From contig NZ_JOAP01000014.1 of NCBI RefSeq assembly GCF_000720475.1, positions 1 to 64,000 on the forward strand: DNA of 64,000 nt, in the 5' to 3' direction. Below the pieces are notes generated by a model, which saw only the letters and a list, made by a program, of their open reading frames with translations, was not told where the DNA came from and did no database searches. Position 1 is the first letter of the stretch. Each line of letters starts with the position of its first letter. Shown piece after piece: positions 31,844 through 39,658 of this stretch. This DNA comes from Streptomyces aureocirculatus (lineage in GTDB: Bacteria > Actinomycetota > Actinomycetes > Streptomycetales > Streptomycetaceae). Position numbers and translations under genes: made by a program.

Positions 31844-31866
31844 TTGTCAGTGGCAGGCGTTAGCGT
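31844..31866 (+). promoter_or_regulatory. RecA-NDp/PafBC-type promoter of recA
   Basis: TTGTCAGTG (31844-31852), eight bases, then TAGCGT (31861-31866) fits exactly the consensus TTGTCRGTG-N8-TANNNT. That consensus is described for RecA-independent DNA-damage genes in mycobacteria and attributed to the activator PafBC. It is placed 44 bases before the recA start codon. Confidence 0.78.
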
Positions 31867-31909
31867 CTTTGACGTGAAGCGATCGACTCAAGCAAATCGG
31901 GTGGAACCC

Positions 31910-33037
31910 ATGGCAGGAACCGACCGCGAGAAGGCGCTCGACGCCGCGCTCGCACAGATTGAACGGCAATTCGGCAAGGGCGCAGTGATGCGCATGGGCG
32001 AGCGGCCGAACGAGCCCATCGAGGTCATCCCCACCGGGTCGACCGCGCTCGACGTCGCGCTCGGCGTCGGCGGTATCCCGCGCGGCCGTGTGGTGGAGGT
32101 GTACGGCCCGGAGTCCTCCGGCAAGACGACCCTGACGCTGCACGCCGTGGCCAACGCACAGCGGGCCGGCGGCGCCGTCGCCTTCGTGGACGCGGAGCAC
32201 GCCCTCGATCCGGAGTACGCGAAGAAGCTCGGCGTCGACATCGACAACCTGATCCTGTCCCAGCCGGACAACGGCGAGCAGGCCCTGGAGATCGTCGACA
32301 TGCTGGTGCGCTCCGGCGCGCTCGACCTGATCGTCATCGACTCCGTCGCCGCCCTGGTGCCGCGCGCGGAGATCGAGGGTGAGATGGGCGACTCGCACGT
32401 GGGTCTCCAGGCCCGGCTGATGAGCCAGGCCCTGCGGAAGATCACCAGCGCGCTCAACCAGTCGAAGACCACCGCGATCTTCATCAACCAGCTACGCGAG
32501 AAGATCGGCGTGATGTTCGGCTCGCCGGAGACCACGACCGGTGGCCGGGCGCTGAAGTTCTACGCCTCGGTGCGCATGGACATCCGCCGTATCGAGACCC
32601 TGAAGGACGGCACGGACGCGGTCGGCAACCGCACTCGCGTCAAGGTCGTCAAGAACAAGGTCGCGCCGCCCTTCAAACAGGCCGAGTTCGACATCCTCTA
32701 CGGCCACGGCATCAGCCGTGAGGGCGGCCTGATCGACATGGGCGTGGAGCACGGCTTCGTCCGCAAGGCAGGCGCCTGGTACACGTACGAGGGCGACCAG
32801 CTCGGCCAGGGCAAGGAGAACGCCCGCAACTTCCTCAAGGACAACCCCGACCTCGCCAACGAGATCGAGAAGAAGATCAAGGAGAAGCTGGGCGTCGGTG
32901 TGCGCCCGGAGCCCGCGGCGGAGCCCGGCGCCGACGTGGTAGCAGCCGCCGCTCCCGCCGCGGAGGAAGCGGCCAAGACGGTGCCCGCCCCCGCGGTCAA
33001 GGCCACCAAGTCCAAGGCCGCGGCGGCCAAGAGCTAG
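31910..33037 (+). CDS. recA: Recombinase RecA
   Basis: The product has 375 residues. ATG at 31910 follows GGTGG five bases earlier. Walker [10 protein letters not shown] (near residue 66), Walker [11 protein letters not shown], the L2 region [22 protein letters not shown], and [10 protein letters not shown] are intact. The C-terminal tail is Ala/Lys/Pro-rich, as in Streptomyces. It drives strand exchange and SOS induction by stimulating LexA cleavage. Two damage-type promoters lie upstream. recX follows after three bases, forming an operon. No intein is present, unlike in M. tuberculosis. Confidence 0.98.
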   Translation: MAGTDREKALDAALAQIERQFGKGAVMRMGERPNEPIEVIPTGSTALDVALGVGGIPRGRVVEVYGPESSGKTTLTLHAVANAQRAGGAVAFVDAEHALDPEYAKKLGVDIDNLILSQPDNGEQALEIVDMLVRSGALDLIVIDSVAALVPRAEIEGEMGDSHVGLQARLMSQALRKITSALNQSKTTAIFINQLREKIGVMFGSPETTTGGRALKFYASVRMDIRRIETLKDGTDAVGNRTRVKVVKNKVAPPFKQAEFDILYGHGISREGGLIDMGVEHGFVRKAGAWYTYEGDQLGQGKENARNFLKDNPDLANEIEKKIKEKLGVGVRPEPAAEPGADVVAAAAPAAEEAAKTVPAPAVKATKSKAAAAKS

Positions 33038-33040
33038 GCC

Positions 33041-33847
33041 GTGACACGACGAACCGACTGGGCGGAGCACGCAGTCCCCGCGGAGCGCGACCGCTTCACC
33101 GCCGTCGGGCCGGAGGAGTACGCCCTGGAGGATGCCGACCCCGGGACCCCGGACGACGGCGAGAGCGGCGGTCGCCAGGGCGGCGGTCGCCAGGGCAGTG
33201 GTCGGCGGAGCGGCGAGCGGCAGGGCGGAGGGCAGGGCAACAGGAGCGCTCGCAGCGGTGGCCGTCGACGGCGCGGCGGTTTCGGCAGCCCACAGGACAG
33301 CGGTTCCCCGTCCTCGTCGAGGGCCGAGGACGGGGAACCGCCCACGGGGGACCCGGCTGAGCGGGCGAGGGCGATCTGCCTGCGCCTGCTCACCGGGACC
33401 CCGCGCACGCGCAAGCAACTGGCCGACGCCTTGCGCAAGCGGGAGATCCCCGAAGACGTGGCGGAGGAAGTCCTTTCGCGCTTCGAAGAGGTCGGCCTGA
33501 TCAACGACGAGGCCTTCGCGGACGCCTGGGTCGAGTCCCGGCACCACGGCAGGGGCCTGGCCAGGCGGGCACTCGCGCGGGAGCTGCGGACCAAGGGCGT
33601 GGACTCGTCGGTGATCGAGGAGGCCGTCGGCCAGCTCGACTCGGACCAGGAAGAAGCCACCGCCCGCGAGCTCGTCGCCCGCAAGCTCCGCTCCACCCGC
33701 GGCCTCGACCGTGACAAGAGGCTCCGCCGCCTCGCGGGCATGCTCGCCCGCAAGGGCTATCCGGAAGGCATGGCCCTCCGAGTCGTCAGGCAGGCCCTTG
33801 AGGAAGAGGGCGAGGACACCGAGGAGCTGGGGCACGAGGGGGTCTGA
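33041..33847 (+). CDS. recX: RecA regulatory protein RecX
   Basis: The product has 268 residues. Starts at GTG three bases after the recA stop. Residues 1-105 are a low-complexity Gly/Arg/Ser/Gln region. The RecX domain (about 110-260) has ARAICLRLLTGTPRTRKQLA, EEVGLINDEAFADAWVESR and ARRALARELRTKGVD. It limits RecA filament growth and recombinase toxicity. The RecX core is normal in length, with the N-terminal extension typical of Streptomyces. Confidence 0.93.
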   Translation: MTRRTDWAEHAVPAERDRFTAVGPEEYALEDADPGTPDDGESGGRQGGGRQGSGRRSGERQGGGQGNRSARSGGRRRRGGFGSPQDSGSPSSSRAEDGEPPTGDPAERARAICLRLLTGTPRTRKQLADALRKREIPEDVAEEVLSRFEEVGLINDEAFADAWVESRHHGRGLARRALARELRTKGVDSSVIEEAVGQLDSDQEEATARELVARKLRSTRGLDRDKRLRRLAGMLARKGYPEGMALRVVRQALEEEGEDTEELGHEGV

Positions 33848-33938
33848 GCAGGTCCCCGGCTCGCCCGGGCCTGCGTGACGTAGCCCCGCGGAAGGCTTCG
33901 GCGCGCTCCCGCACCGCGGCGGTCGTAGCGTTGCTGTC

Positions 33939-34568
33939 ATGTGCTGGAGCGCAACGGCCGACCTCGTCGCGGGTACGGGCATCGCGGCCGTGGGGGTCGT
34001 CTCGGTGGCCCTGGCGGCCCGCCGCCCCCGTGACCTGCCGCTCGCCGCACTGCCGCTCCTCCTGGGGGCCCACCAGATCGTCGAGGCCGCGGTCTGGCGC
34101 AACGACGGCGGCACCGGGCCCGCCACCATCGCCTGGGCCGTCATCGCGCTGCCGCTCCTCGCGCTGTGGGTACCGGCGGCCGTGCTGTGCGCCGCGCCGC
34201 CGGGCGCCCGCCGCCGTCTGCTCATCCCCCTGGCGGCGGGAGCAGCGACGGCGGCGGCGCTGGCGTACGCCCTTGCGACCCGCACCGTGACGGCCGAGAT
34301 CCGTGGCCACACCGTCGGATACTCCCTGGGGCTGTCACAGGCGGAGCTGATCGTCGGCGGCTACCTCTTCGCCACCATCGGCTCCCTGCTCCTGTCCGGC
34401 GACCGGGGCCTGGTTCTGTTCGGTGTCCTGGTCGCCGTCGGGGCCGCGGTGTCCGTGGTGCTGTGGCGGCAGGAGTACATCTCGACGTGGTGCGCGTTCG
34501 CCGCGGTCAGCTCGGTGGTCCTGACGCTGTGGGCCGCAAGGCGCCGGCCCCACGTTGCACGACCGTAG
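33939..34568 (+). CDS. DUF6629 family membrane protein
   Basis: The product has 209 residues. It starts MCWSATADLVAGTGIAAVGV and has about seven hydrophobic helices with small soluble loops and a short basic end. This matches a conserved actinobacterial membrane family of unknown role (DUF6629). Conserved Cys-Trp-Ser at the start and the motif LGAHQIVEAAVW (helix 2) are notable. It stands alone between recX and the convergent rhodanese gene. Confidence 0.72.
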   Translation: MCWSATADLVAGTGIAAVGVVSVALAARRPRDLPLAALPLLLGAHQIVEAAVWRNDGGTGPATIAWAVIALPLLALWVPAAVLCAAPPGARRRLLIPLAAGAATAAALAYALATRTVTAEIRGHTVGYSLGLSQAELIVGGYLFATIGSLLLSGDRGLVLFGVLVAVGAAVSVVLWRQEYISTWCAFAAVSSVVLTLWAARRRPHVARP

Positions 34569-34642
34569 GGCCGGGAGCAGGCGCCCCCACGCGCGCCGTA
34601 CTCCCCGGCCCGGGGGAGGGCGAGCGCTGCATGGGAAGCCGC

Positions 34643-35050
34643 CTAGGAGAGGCCGCTCTCCTCGACCGGCAACCCCGCGGCCTTCCACGCCTGGAAGCCC
34701 CCGATGAGGTCCGTGGCGTGCCGCAGCCCCAACTGCCGCAGTGAGGCTGCCGCGAGGCTCGACGCGTAGCCCTCGTTGCAGAACACCACGACGCGCACGT
34801 CGTGGCTGACGGCCTCGGGGGCACGGTGGCTTCCCTGGGGGTCGAGGCGCCACTCCAGTTCGTTGCGTTCGACGACGAGGGCACCCGGGACGAGGCCGTC
34901 GCGCTCGCGCAGGGCCGCGTACCGGGTGTCGACGAGCAGCCCGCCGGAGCCCGCGATGTCGTGTGCCTGCTCCGGAGTGACCCGGTCGAGGCCGAGCCGT
35001 ACGCGGTCGAGCAACTCGTCGATGCTCAAAGGGGGGTGGTCGATGCTCAC
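34643..35050 (-). CDS. Rhodanese-like sulfurtransferase
   Basis: The product has 135 residues. Single rhodanese domain: LLVDTRYAALRERDGLVPGALVV and the active-site loop FCNEGYAS with the catalytic Cys, then LRQLGLRHATDLIGGFQAWKAAGLPV. The loop size fits sulfur-transfer enzymes. Its ATG overlaps the stop of the cysteine dioxygenase gene by four bases, so the two are translated together and probably act in cysteine or sulfane-sulfur breakdown. Confidence 0.9.
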   Translation of the reverse strand: MSIDHPPLSIDELLDRVRLGLDRVTPEQAHDIAGSGGLLVDTRYAALRERDGLVPGALVVERNELEWRLDPQGSHRAPEAVSHDVRVVVFCNEGYASSLAAASLRQLGLRHATDLIGGFQAWKAAGLPVEESGLS

Positions 35051-35595
35051 TGCCAGTCCTCCGGGCGCTCGACGTGCTCGAGGCGCAGTAGGGGGCCGGT
35101 GCGGCTGTAGCGGCGGATCTGGGGCAGCGGCGGATAGTAGGCGTGTACGGAGACGGCGTGTTCGGTCGGGGACTCGTTGAGCACCTCGTGCACGTGGTTG
35201 CGGCCGAAGGCCCGGCCCTGGCCCGTGGCGAGGTTCCGTTCCCGGTCGACGCCTTCGGTGAGTTCCAGGGTCTTCCAGCCGTCGGTGGGGAGGCGGGCGG
35301 CGAGCGAGTTCTCCTTGAGGGTGCCCGCCGCGGTGGTGAAGGCGCCGACGGACTCGGCGTGGTCGTGCCAGCCGGTGCCGGTGCCCGGGGGCCAGCCGAT
35401 CAGCCAGGCCTCACTGCCCCGGGGGCCCTCCAGCCGTACCCACGTACGACCTTGAGGGTCCAGGGGCAGCGAGGCGACCAGGTCGGCGTCGGCCGCGGTG
35501 CGGCGCACGAAGTCGAGAAGCTCGGCCGAGGTGGGCGTGCCCGCGGAACGGGCGGGCGTCGGTACGGAGGCGGAAGCCGGTACGGAAGCAGACAT
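35047..35595 (-). CDS. Cysteine dioxygenase family protein
   Basis: The product has 182 residues. It is a cupin: GTGTGWHDHAESVGAFTTAAG provides the first metal-binding pair (HxH) and NHVHEVLN the third ligand region. Cysteine dioxygenases use Fe(II) to oxidise L-cysteine to cysteine sulfinate. Bacterial thiol dioxygenases vary in substrate (cysteine, mercaptopropionate), so specificity is not certain. ATG at 35595 is chosen; upstream frame is low-complexity. It is preceded by a Cys-containing leader peptide and a hairpin, suggesting cysteine-responsive control. It forms an operon with the rhodanese. Confidence 0.88.
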   Translation of the reverse strand: MSASVPASASVPTPARSAGTPTSAELLDFVRRTAADADLVASLPLDPQGRTWVRLEGPRGSEAWLIGWPPGTGTGWHDHAESVGAFTTAAGTLKENSLAARLPTDGWKTLELTEGVDRERNLATGQGRAFGRNHVHEVLNESPTEHAVSVHAYYPPLPQIRRYSRTGPLLRLEHVERPEDWQ

Positions 35596-35623
35596 GGAAA
35601 CCGTCCAGTGAGTTCGCGGAACG

Positions 35624-35644
35624 GCGCGCCGGCACACGGCGCGC
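35624..35644 (-). promoter_or_regulatory. Hairpin between leader peptide and cysteine dioxygenase
   Basis: GCGCGCCG and CGGCGCGC form an eight-pair stem with a five-base loop, 28 bases before the cysteine dioxygenase start and 21 bases after the leader peptide stop. The position suits translational or transcriptional attenuation; no T run follows, so it is more likely to act on translation initiation. Confidence 0.5.
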
Positions 35645-35665
35645 AGAAAGATGGAGGAGGCGAAT

Positions 35666-35752
35666 TCAGAGGGACGGCCGACACACGCAGCCTGCGTAGC
35701 GCACGAGGTCCATGTGGACCCGCCGCCACAGGCGAACAGCGGTGTCGGTCAT
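35666..35752 (-). CDS. Putative cysteine-responsive leader peptide
   Basis: A 28-codon frame starts MTDTAVRLWRRVHMDLVRYA and ends GCVCRPSL. The pattern R-L-x-R-R-x-H-x-D-L-x-R followed by Cys-containing CRP near the end matches the family of actinobacterial 'putative leader peptides' that precede sulfur and cysteine genes; I recall these as ribosome-stalling attenuators in mycobacteria. Here it is 70 bases upstream of the cysteine dioxygenase gene on the same strand, with a hairpin between. It begins 46 bases after the monooxygenase stop. No strong ribosome binding site is seen, so it could be leaderless. The role is inferred. Confidence 0.72.
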   Translation of the reverse strand: MTDTAVRLWRRVHMDLVRYAGCVCRPSL

Positions 35753-35798
35753 GGTCCGGAGTAGACCATGGAGCAGAAGACCGGTCAACTCATGCTCA

Positions 35799-37607
35799 TC
35801 ATCCGGTCGGTCGGTTGCTCCCAGGCGTCGCTTCAGGACCTTGAGGACCACCTTTTGCGCTGGTGGAAGCGGTGGACGAGGTTCGGCTGTGGGCATCTGA
35901 CGCAGTCCCGGACCGGCGTTCGGACGCCGGCCCCGACGGCACCCCGACCGGCTCCCCGGACACGCCCTCGCCCTTGCTCTCCACGGTTTCGCCGCCTTCC
36001 CCGCCTTCCCCGCTTTCGGTGGCGCGTGGCCGCTGCCCGCGCCCCCCGTTCCTGCCAAGCGCCGCCTCCGCCGCCGCGTACAACTCCGCGGGACGTACGC
36101 CGCTGAGGGCGGTGACCAGATGGCCGTCGGGTCGTACGAGGAGGACGGTGTGCGCGGCGGCGCCGGGATAGCTCTCCGCGACGAGGAGTTCGGCGGGGTG
36201 GGGCAGTGCGGCGACCGCCGCGGCGAGCCGCGGCATGATCCCGGCCGTGACCCAGTGCCGCCGTTCCCACACGACGGTGCCGGGGGCGACGAGCACCACG
36301 AGCAACTTGCCGCGGCCGAGCCGCCCCCGCAGCGGCACGAAGGACCCGTCGGGCGCCGTCACGCTCACGTCGATGATCGGGGCGCCCGGCGGCGTGCCCA
36401 CCGGCACCACGGAGCCCGAGGGTTCCGCCGCCAGCGGCGAGTCGGCGTAGGACGCGGGCGTGCCCAACTGCCCGCTGCCCACATGGCCGTCCATGAGCAG
36501 GGCGTCCTGGCTGCGCGCGGAGCCGGGGACGTACGCGCGCAGGCCCTTGCCGCCGCGCAGCAGGGGCAGCGCCTGGTCGGCGGTGCGCAGGCGGGTGGTG
36601 ACGGCGCCGCGCCGTTCGGTCTGGTAGCTGTCTAGCAGCGCTTCGTGCGGGCCGTGGTGCCAGGCGAGCGCCAGCTTCCAGGCGAGGTTGTCGGCGTCGC
36701 GCAGACCCTCGTCGAGGCCCTGGGTGCCGAGTGTGCCCAGGAGGTGCGCGGCGTCACCGGCGAGGAAGGCGCGGTTCACCCGCCACCGGCGGGCGAGACG
36801 GTGGTGGACCGTGTGCACACCGGTGTCGAGCAGTTCGTACGAGGGAATGGCGCCGCCGCACCACCCGGCGAGGGTCTCGCGGATGCGGGCCACGAGGACT
36901 TCGGGCGTCACGAGCTCGCCGCGCGGGGGCAGCAGCCAGTCGATCCGCCACACCCCGTGGTCGAGCGGCCGCGCCGAAACCTCGGCGCCGCCGCCGCGCC
37001 AAGGAGGGCTACGGTGCAACAACGCCTCACCGGGCCACGGAAGTTCCGTGCGCAGCGCGGCGACCGCGTGCCGTTCCACCGCTGTGCGTCCGGGGAAGCG
37101 GACGTCGAGCAGCTTGCGCACGGTCGAGCGCGGGCCGTCGCAACCCACCAGGTAGCTGCCGCGCCACCAGGCGTCCTTGGGGCCGCGGGTGTGCGCGGTG
37201 ATGCCGGACGCGTGCTGCTCCAGGCTGTCGAGTTTGCTCTCGACGGCGATCTTGACGAGGCGTTCGTCGGCGACGGCGTCGCGCAGGGCACCGGTCAGCA
37301 CGTGCTGGGGGACGTGCAGGGGGGAGGGCTGCTCGTCACTGAACGTGAGCTGCCGCACCACCTGCTTGCGGCGCATCGAACGCCAGCCGCTCCAGCGCGT
37401 GCCGGTGTCCCCGCCGGTGAGGGAGCGCCCGGCGAGCCGCTCCACCAGTGCCGCGGTGTCGTCCCGCAGGACGGCGGTCCGCGCGGGCCGGTGCTCGTCC
37501 TTGCCGGGCCCTTCGTCGAGGACGACGGTGGGGACGGAGTGACGTGCGAGAGCCAGGGCGAGGGTGAGACCGACGGGGCCCGCGCCGACGACGATCACCG
37601 GGTCCAC
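35799..37607 (-). CDS. FAD-dependent aromatic monooxygenase-like protein (PHBH family)
   Basis: The product has 602 residues. GTG at 37607 has AGGAGG nine bases upstream. The FAD-binding motif VIVVGAGPVGLTLALALARHSV opens the protein. The DG motif is in LVGCDGPRSTVRKLL, the GD motif in AFLAGDAAHLLGTLGTQGLDEGL. A C-terminal thioredoxin-like region (about 430-530, SFVPLRGRLGRGKLLVVLVAPGT) resembles phenol hydroxylase or polyketide oxygenase tails. The last 75 residues are low-complexity. The substrate cannot be told; such genes often act on aromatic polyketides or phenols. It stands alone, ahead of the leader-cysteine dioxygenase unit. Confidence 0.87.
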   Translation of the reverse strand: MDPVIVVGAGPVGLTLALALARHSVPTVVLDEGPGKDEHRPARTAVLRDDTAALVERLAGRSLTGGDTGTRWSGWRSMRRKQVVRQLTFSDEQPSPLHVPQHVLTGALRDAVADERLVKIAVESKLDSLEQHASGITAHTRGPKDAWWRGSYLVGCDGPRSTVRKLLDVRFPGRTAVERHAVAALRTELPWPGEALLHRSPPWRGGGAEVSARPLDHGVWRIDWLLPPRGELVTPEVLVARIRETLAGWCGGAIPSYELLDTGVHTVHHRLARRWRVNRAFLAGDAAHLLGTLGTQGLDEGLRDADNLAWKLALAWHHGPHEALLDSYQTERRGAVTTRLRTADQALPLLRGGKGLRAYVPGSARSQDALLMDGHVGSGQLGTPASYADSPLAAEPSGSVVPVGTPPGAPIIDVSVTAPDGSFVPLRGRLGRGKLLVVLVAPGTVVWERRHWVTAGIMPRLAAAVAALPHPAELLVAESYPGAAAHTVLLVRPDGHLVTALSGVRPAELYAAAEAALGRNGGRGQRPRATESGEGGEGGETVESKGEGVSGEPVGVPSGPASERRSGTASDAHSRTSSTASTSAKGGPQGPEATPGSNRPTG

Positions 37608-37774
37608 GGGGCACGGCCTCCTGTCACCACGGTCCGCGAACGCTGGACGTACGTACAGGAAATGGCAGTTGGAGCCCGGTGCACGATCACAGAACGTATG
37701 CAACAGACTGCGTGCCACCCCGTCAAGCCGGACGCTCGGGGGCGGAACCCCCAGAATCGCCCATGACCTGCCAG

Positions 37775-37866
37775 AACGTGCCGCGGCCCGGAGGGAACGT
37801 GCCGGGGCCCGGAGGGAACGTGCCGCCCTCCCCGGAGAGGAACGCGCCGCGGCCCGGGGAGGGAAC
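37775..37866. repeat. 21-24-nt tandem repeat between monooxygenase and glu operon
   Basis: Four units begin AACGTGCCG at 37775, 37796, 37817 and 37841 (the fourth AACGCGCCG), each continuing as a variant of CGGCCCGGAGGG. The fifth start (37864) runs straight into the glu terminator stem. This fills part of the 341-base gap 37608-37948. Confidence 0.85.
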
Positions 37867-37905
37867 GTGTGAGGGTCCGCCGGAACCCCGGCGGACCCTC
37901 ACACG
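37866..37905 (-). terminator. Terminator of the gluABCD operon
   Basis: A perfect 18-pair stem begins CGTGTGAGGGTCCGCCGG, with an AACC loop. It lies 43 bases past the gluD stop. No T run is seen, as is usual for strong Streptomyces terminators. Being symmetrical it could also stop transcripts from the other strand. Confidence 0.85.
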
Positions 37906-37948
37906 TTCATACCAGGGACTCTTCGTCCTACTTCGGGCCCGAGGCCGA

Positions 37949-38830
37949 CTACTTCGGCCCCGGCGCCCCGTCGGCGATCTCCACCGCCGCGGTGGGCTCG
38001 GTCGCGGCGGCCACCCTGATGCCCGTCTTCGCGCGCCGCCCGCGCCGCTCGAGCCAGGTGGCGAGCGCGGAGAGCAGCATGCAGAGCGAGATGTAGATGA
38101 AACCGAAGACGGTGACCGTCTGCACGAACGGATAGACGCCGTTCACCGGAGTGTTGTTGGCGATGAGCCGGGCGGACTGCAGCAGCTCCGGGTAGAGGAT
38201 CATGAAGCCGAGGGAGGTGTCCTTCAGCGTCACCACGAGCTGACTGATGATCGACGGTAGCATCGACCGGATGGCTTGCGGGAACAGGACCGTCGCCATG
38301 ACCTGCGTCTTGCGCAGGCCGAGCGCGTACGCGGCCTCCTTCTGGCCCCTGGGCACCGCGTTGATGCCAGCACGCAGCACCTCCGCCTGCACACATCCGT
38401 TGTAGATCGTCAGGCCGAGGACGAGCGCCCAGAACGGCGTCATGTCACCGACGAGACCGACCCAGAACGCGAAGATCGTGATGAGCAGCGGAATCGACCG
38501 GAAGAGGTCGATGAAGGCGACGGCGATCCAGCGCACGGGACGGTGCTCAGAGAGCCGCGCCACGCACAGGACCACGGCGAAGACCAGCGAGAGGACACCG
38601 GCGAGAGCGAACACCTTCAGGGTGGCGACCAGCGAGTCGAGGATGTTCTGCCGGATACCGGAGTAGTTGAAGATGTCCCACAGGTCCGGGTCGAACTCGC
38701 CCTTGTCGTTCAGCCGCAGAATGATCCACACGATGCCGCCGAGGACGGCGAGACCGCCGACGACGGTGTAGATGATGTTGCGGACACGGGCCTTGGGGCC
38801 CGGGGCGTCGAAGAGGACGTTCGCACTCAT
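37949..38830 (-). CDS. gluD: Glutamate ABC transporter permease GluD
   Basis: The product has 293 residues. Contains a HisM/GlnP type permease domain with about five helices; the EAA loop is AEVLRAGINAVPRGQKEAAYALGL, which contacts the ATPase. It starts after a conserved extension (RNIIYTVVGGLAVLGGIVWI) and ends with a charged tail. It pairs with GluC to form the membrane channel for glutamate import in Corynebacterium-type gluABCD systems. ATG overlaps the gluC stop by four bases. Confidence 0.93.
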   Translation of the reverse strand: MSANVLFDAPGPKARVRNIIYTVVGGLAVLGGIVWIILRLNDKGEFDPDLWDIFNYSGIRQNILDSLVATLKVFALAGVLSLVFAVVLCVARLSEHRPVRWIAVAFIDLFRSIPLLITIFAFWVGLVGDMTPFWALVLGLTIYNGCVQAEVLRAGINAVPRGQKEAAYALGLRKTQVMATVLFPQAIRSMLPSIISQLVVTLKDTSLGFMILYPELLQSARLIANNTPVNGVYPFVQTVTVFGFIYISLCMLLSALATWLERRGRRAKTGIRVAAATEPTAAVEIADGAPGPK

Positions 38831-39474
38831 CGGGCGACCTCCAAACGGTGCTCCAGGACCCGGAAGAGGCCATTGATGGCGTACGTGATTATCAGGTAGG
38901 CGACGGTGATCCAGACAAAGATCATCACGATGTCGTAGCCGTCGTTGCTGAGGGTCTTCGACACGTTGAACAGTTCGGTGTTGTCGAAGGCGCCCGCGAT
39001 GGCGGTGTTCTTCGTCAGGGCGATGAAGATGCTGGAAAGCGGCGGCACCACGTTCCGGGTGGCCTGGGGCAGCACGACGAGGCGCATGCTCTGGGCGAAC
39101 GTGAGGCCGATCGAGCGGGCCGCCTCGGCCTGACCGAGCGGCACCGTGTTGATGCCGGAGCGCACCGCCTCGGCCACGAACGCCGAGGTGTAGAAGCCGC
39201 ACGCGGTCACGGCGAGCGCGAAGGAGTCCAGGTCCGGGAAGAGGACCTTCGGCACCACGAAGAACGCCACCAGGAACAGCAGCGTCAGCGGGGTGTTCCG
39301 CAGCAGGGTGACCCAGGCGGTGCCGAATATGCGCAGCGGAAGCACCGGCGAGACGCGGCACCCCGCGACGACGACACCGGCCACGACGGCCACCAGCGCA
39401 CTGACGACGGTCAACTTGACAGTGCCGTAGAACCCTTCGCGGAAGAGCGACAGGTTGTCGAGCAATACGTCCAT
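38827..39474 (-). CDS. gluC: Glutamate ABC transporter permease GluC
   Basis: The product has 215 residues. Five helices, with the EAA loop AEAVRSGINTVPLGQAEAARSIGLTF. Start codon preceded by GGAG. It forms the permease heterodimer with GluD. A stable hairpin upstream, between gluB and gluC, suggests reduced downstream expression relative to the binding protein. Confidence 0.93.
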   Translation of the reverse strand: MDVLLDNLSLFREGFYGTVKLTVVSALVAVVAGVVVAGCRVSPVLPLRIFGTAWVTLLRNTPLTLLFLVAFFVVPKVLFPDLDSFALAVTACGFYTSAFVAEAVRSGINTVPLGQAEAARSIGLTFAQSMRLVVLPQATRNVVPPLSSIFIALTKNTAIAGAFDNTELFNVSKTLSNDGYDIVMIFVWITVAYLIITYAINGLFRVLEHRLEVAR

Positions 39475-39614
39475 GAATTCTCCGCGAGGTGTTCGCGACG
39501 GGTCGCAGGGTTCACGACAGGCCCAACCCGTCGACGTCGGCGGGGTGACATCGGCGGGGCGGCAGGTGTTCGCGACGGGGCCGACAGCGATTCCGGCTTC
39601 GGTTCTGACAGGGA

Positions 39615-39652
39615 ACGTCCCGCTCCGCGCCGCGCGGCGCGGAGCGGGACGT
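39615..39652 (-). promoter_or_regulatory. Intercistronic hairpin between gluB and gluC
   Basis: An 18-pair palindrome with arms ACGTCCCGCTCCGCGCCG and complement lies seven bases after the gluB stop. Such elements either attenuate transcription or protect the 3' end of the upstream message, giving more binding protein than permease. Confidence 0.78.
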
Positions 39653-39658
39653 CCGGGA

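Larger units (their letters stand above)
31509..31909 (+). promoter_or_regulatory. recA upstream region (two damage-type promoters)
   Basis: The 401-base gap contains no gene. The left half (31509-31690) is anonymous GC-rich sequence. The right part contains a LexA-type promoter near 31697-31726 and a second, RecA-independent-type promoter at 31844-31866. Confidence 0.8.

Noticed and set aside
35768-36106. Plus-strand frame starting MEQKTGQLML
   Set aside because: It overlaps the monooxygenase C-terminal tail; composition turns to Pro/Arg-rich and no homology is seen.
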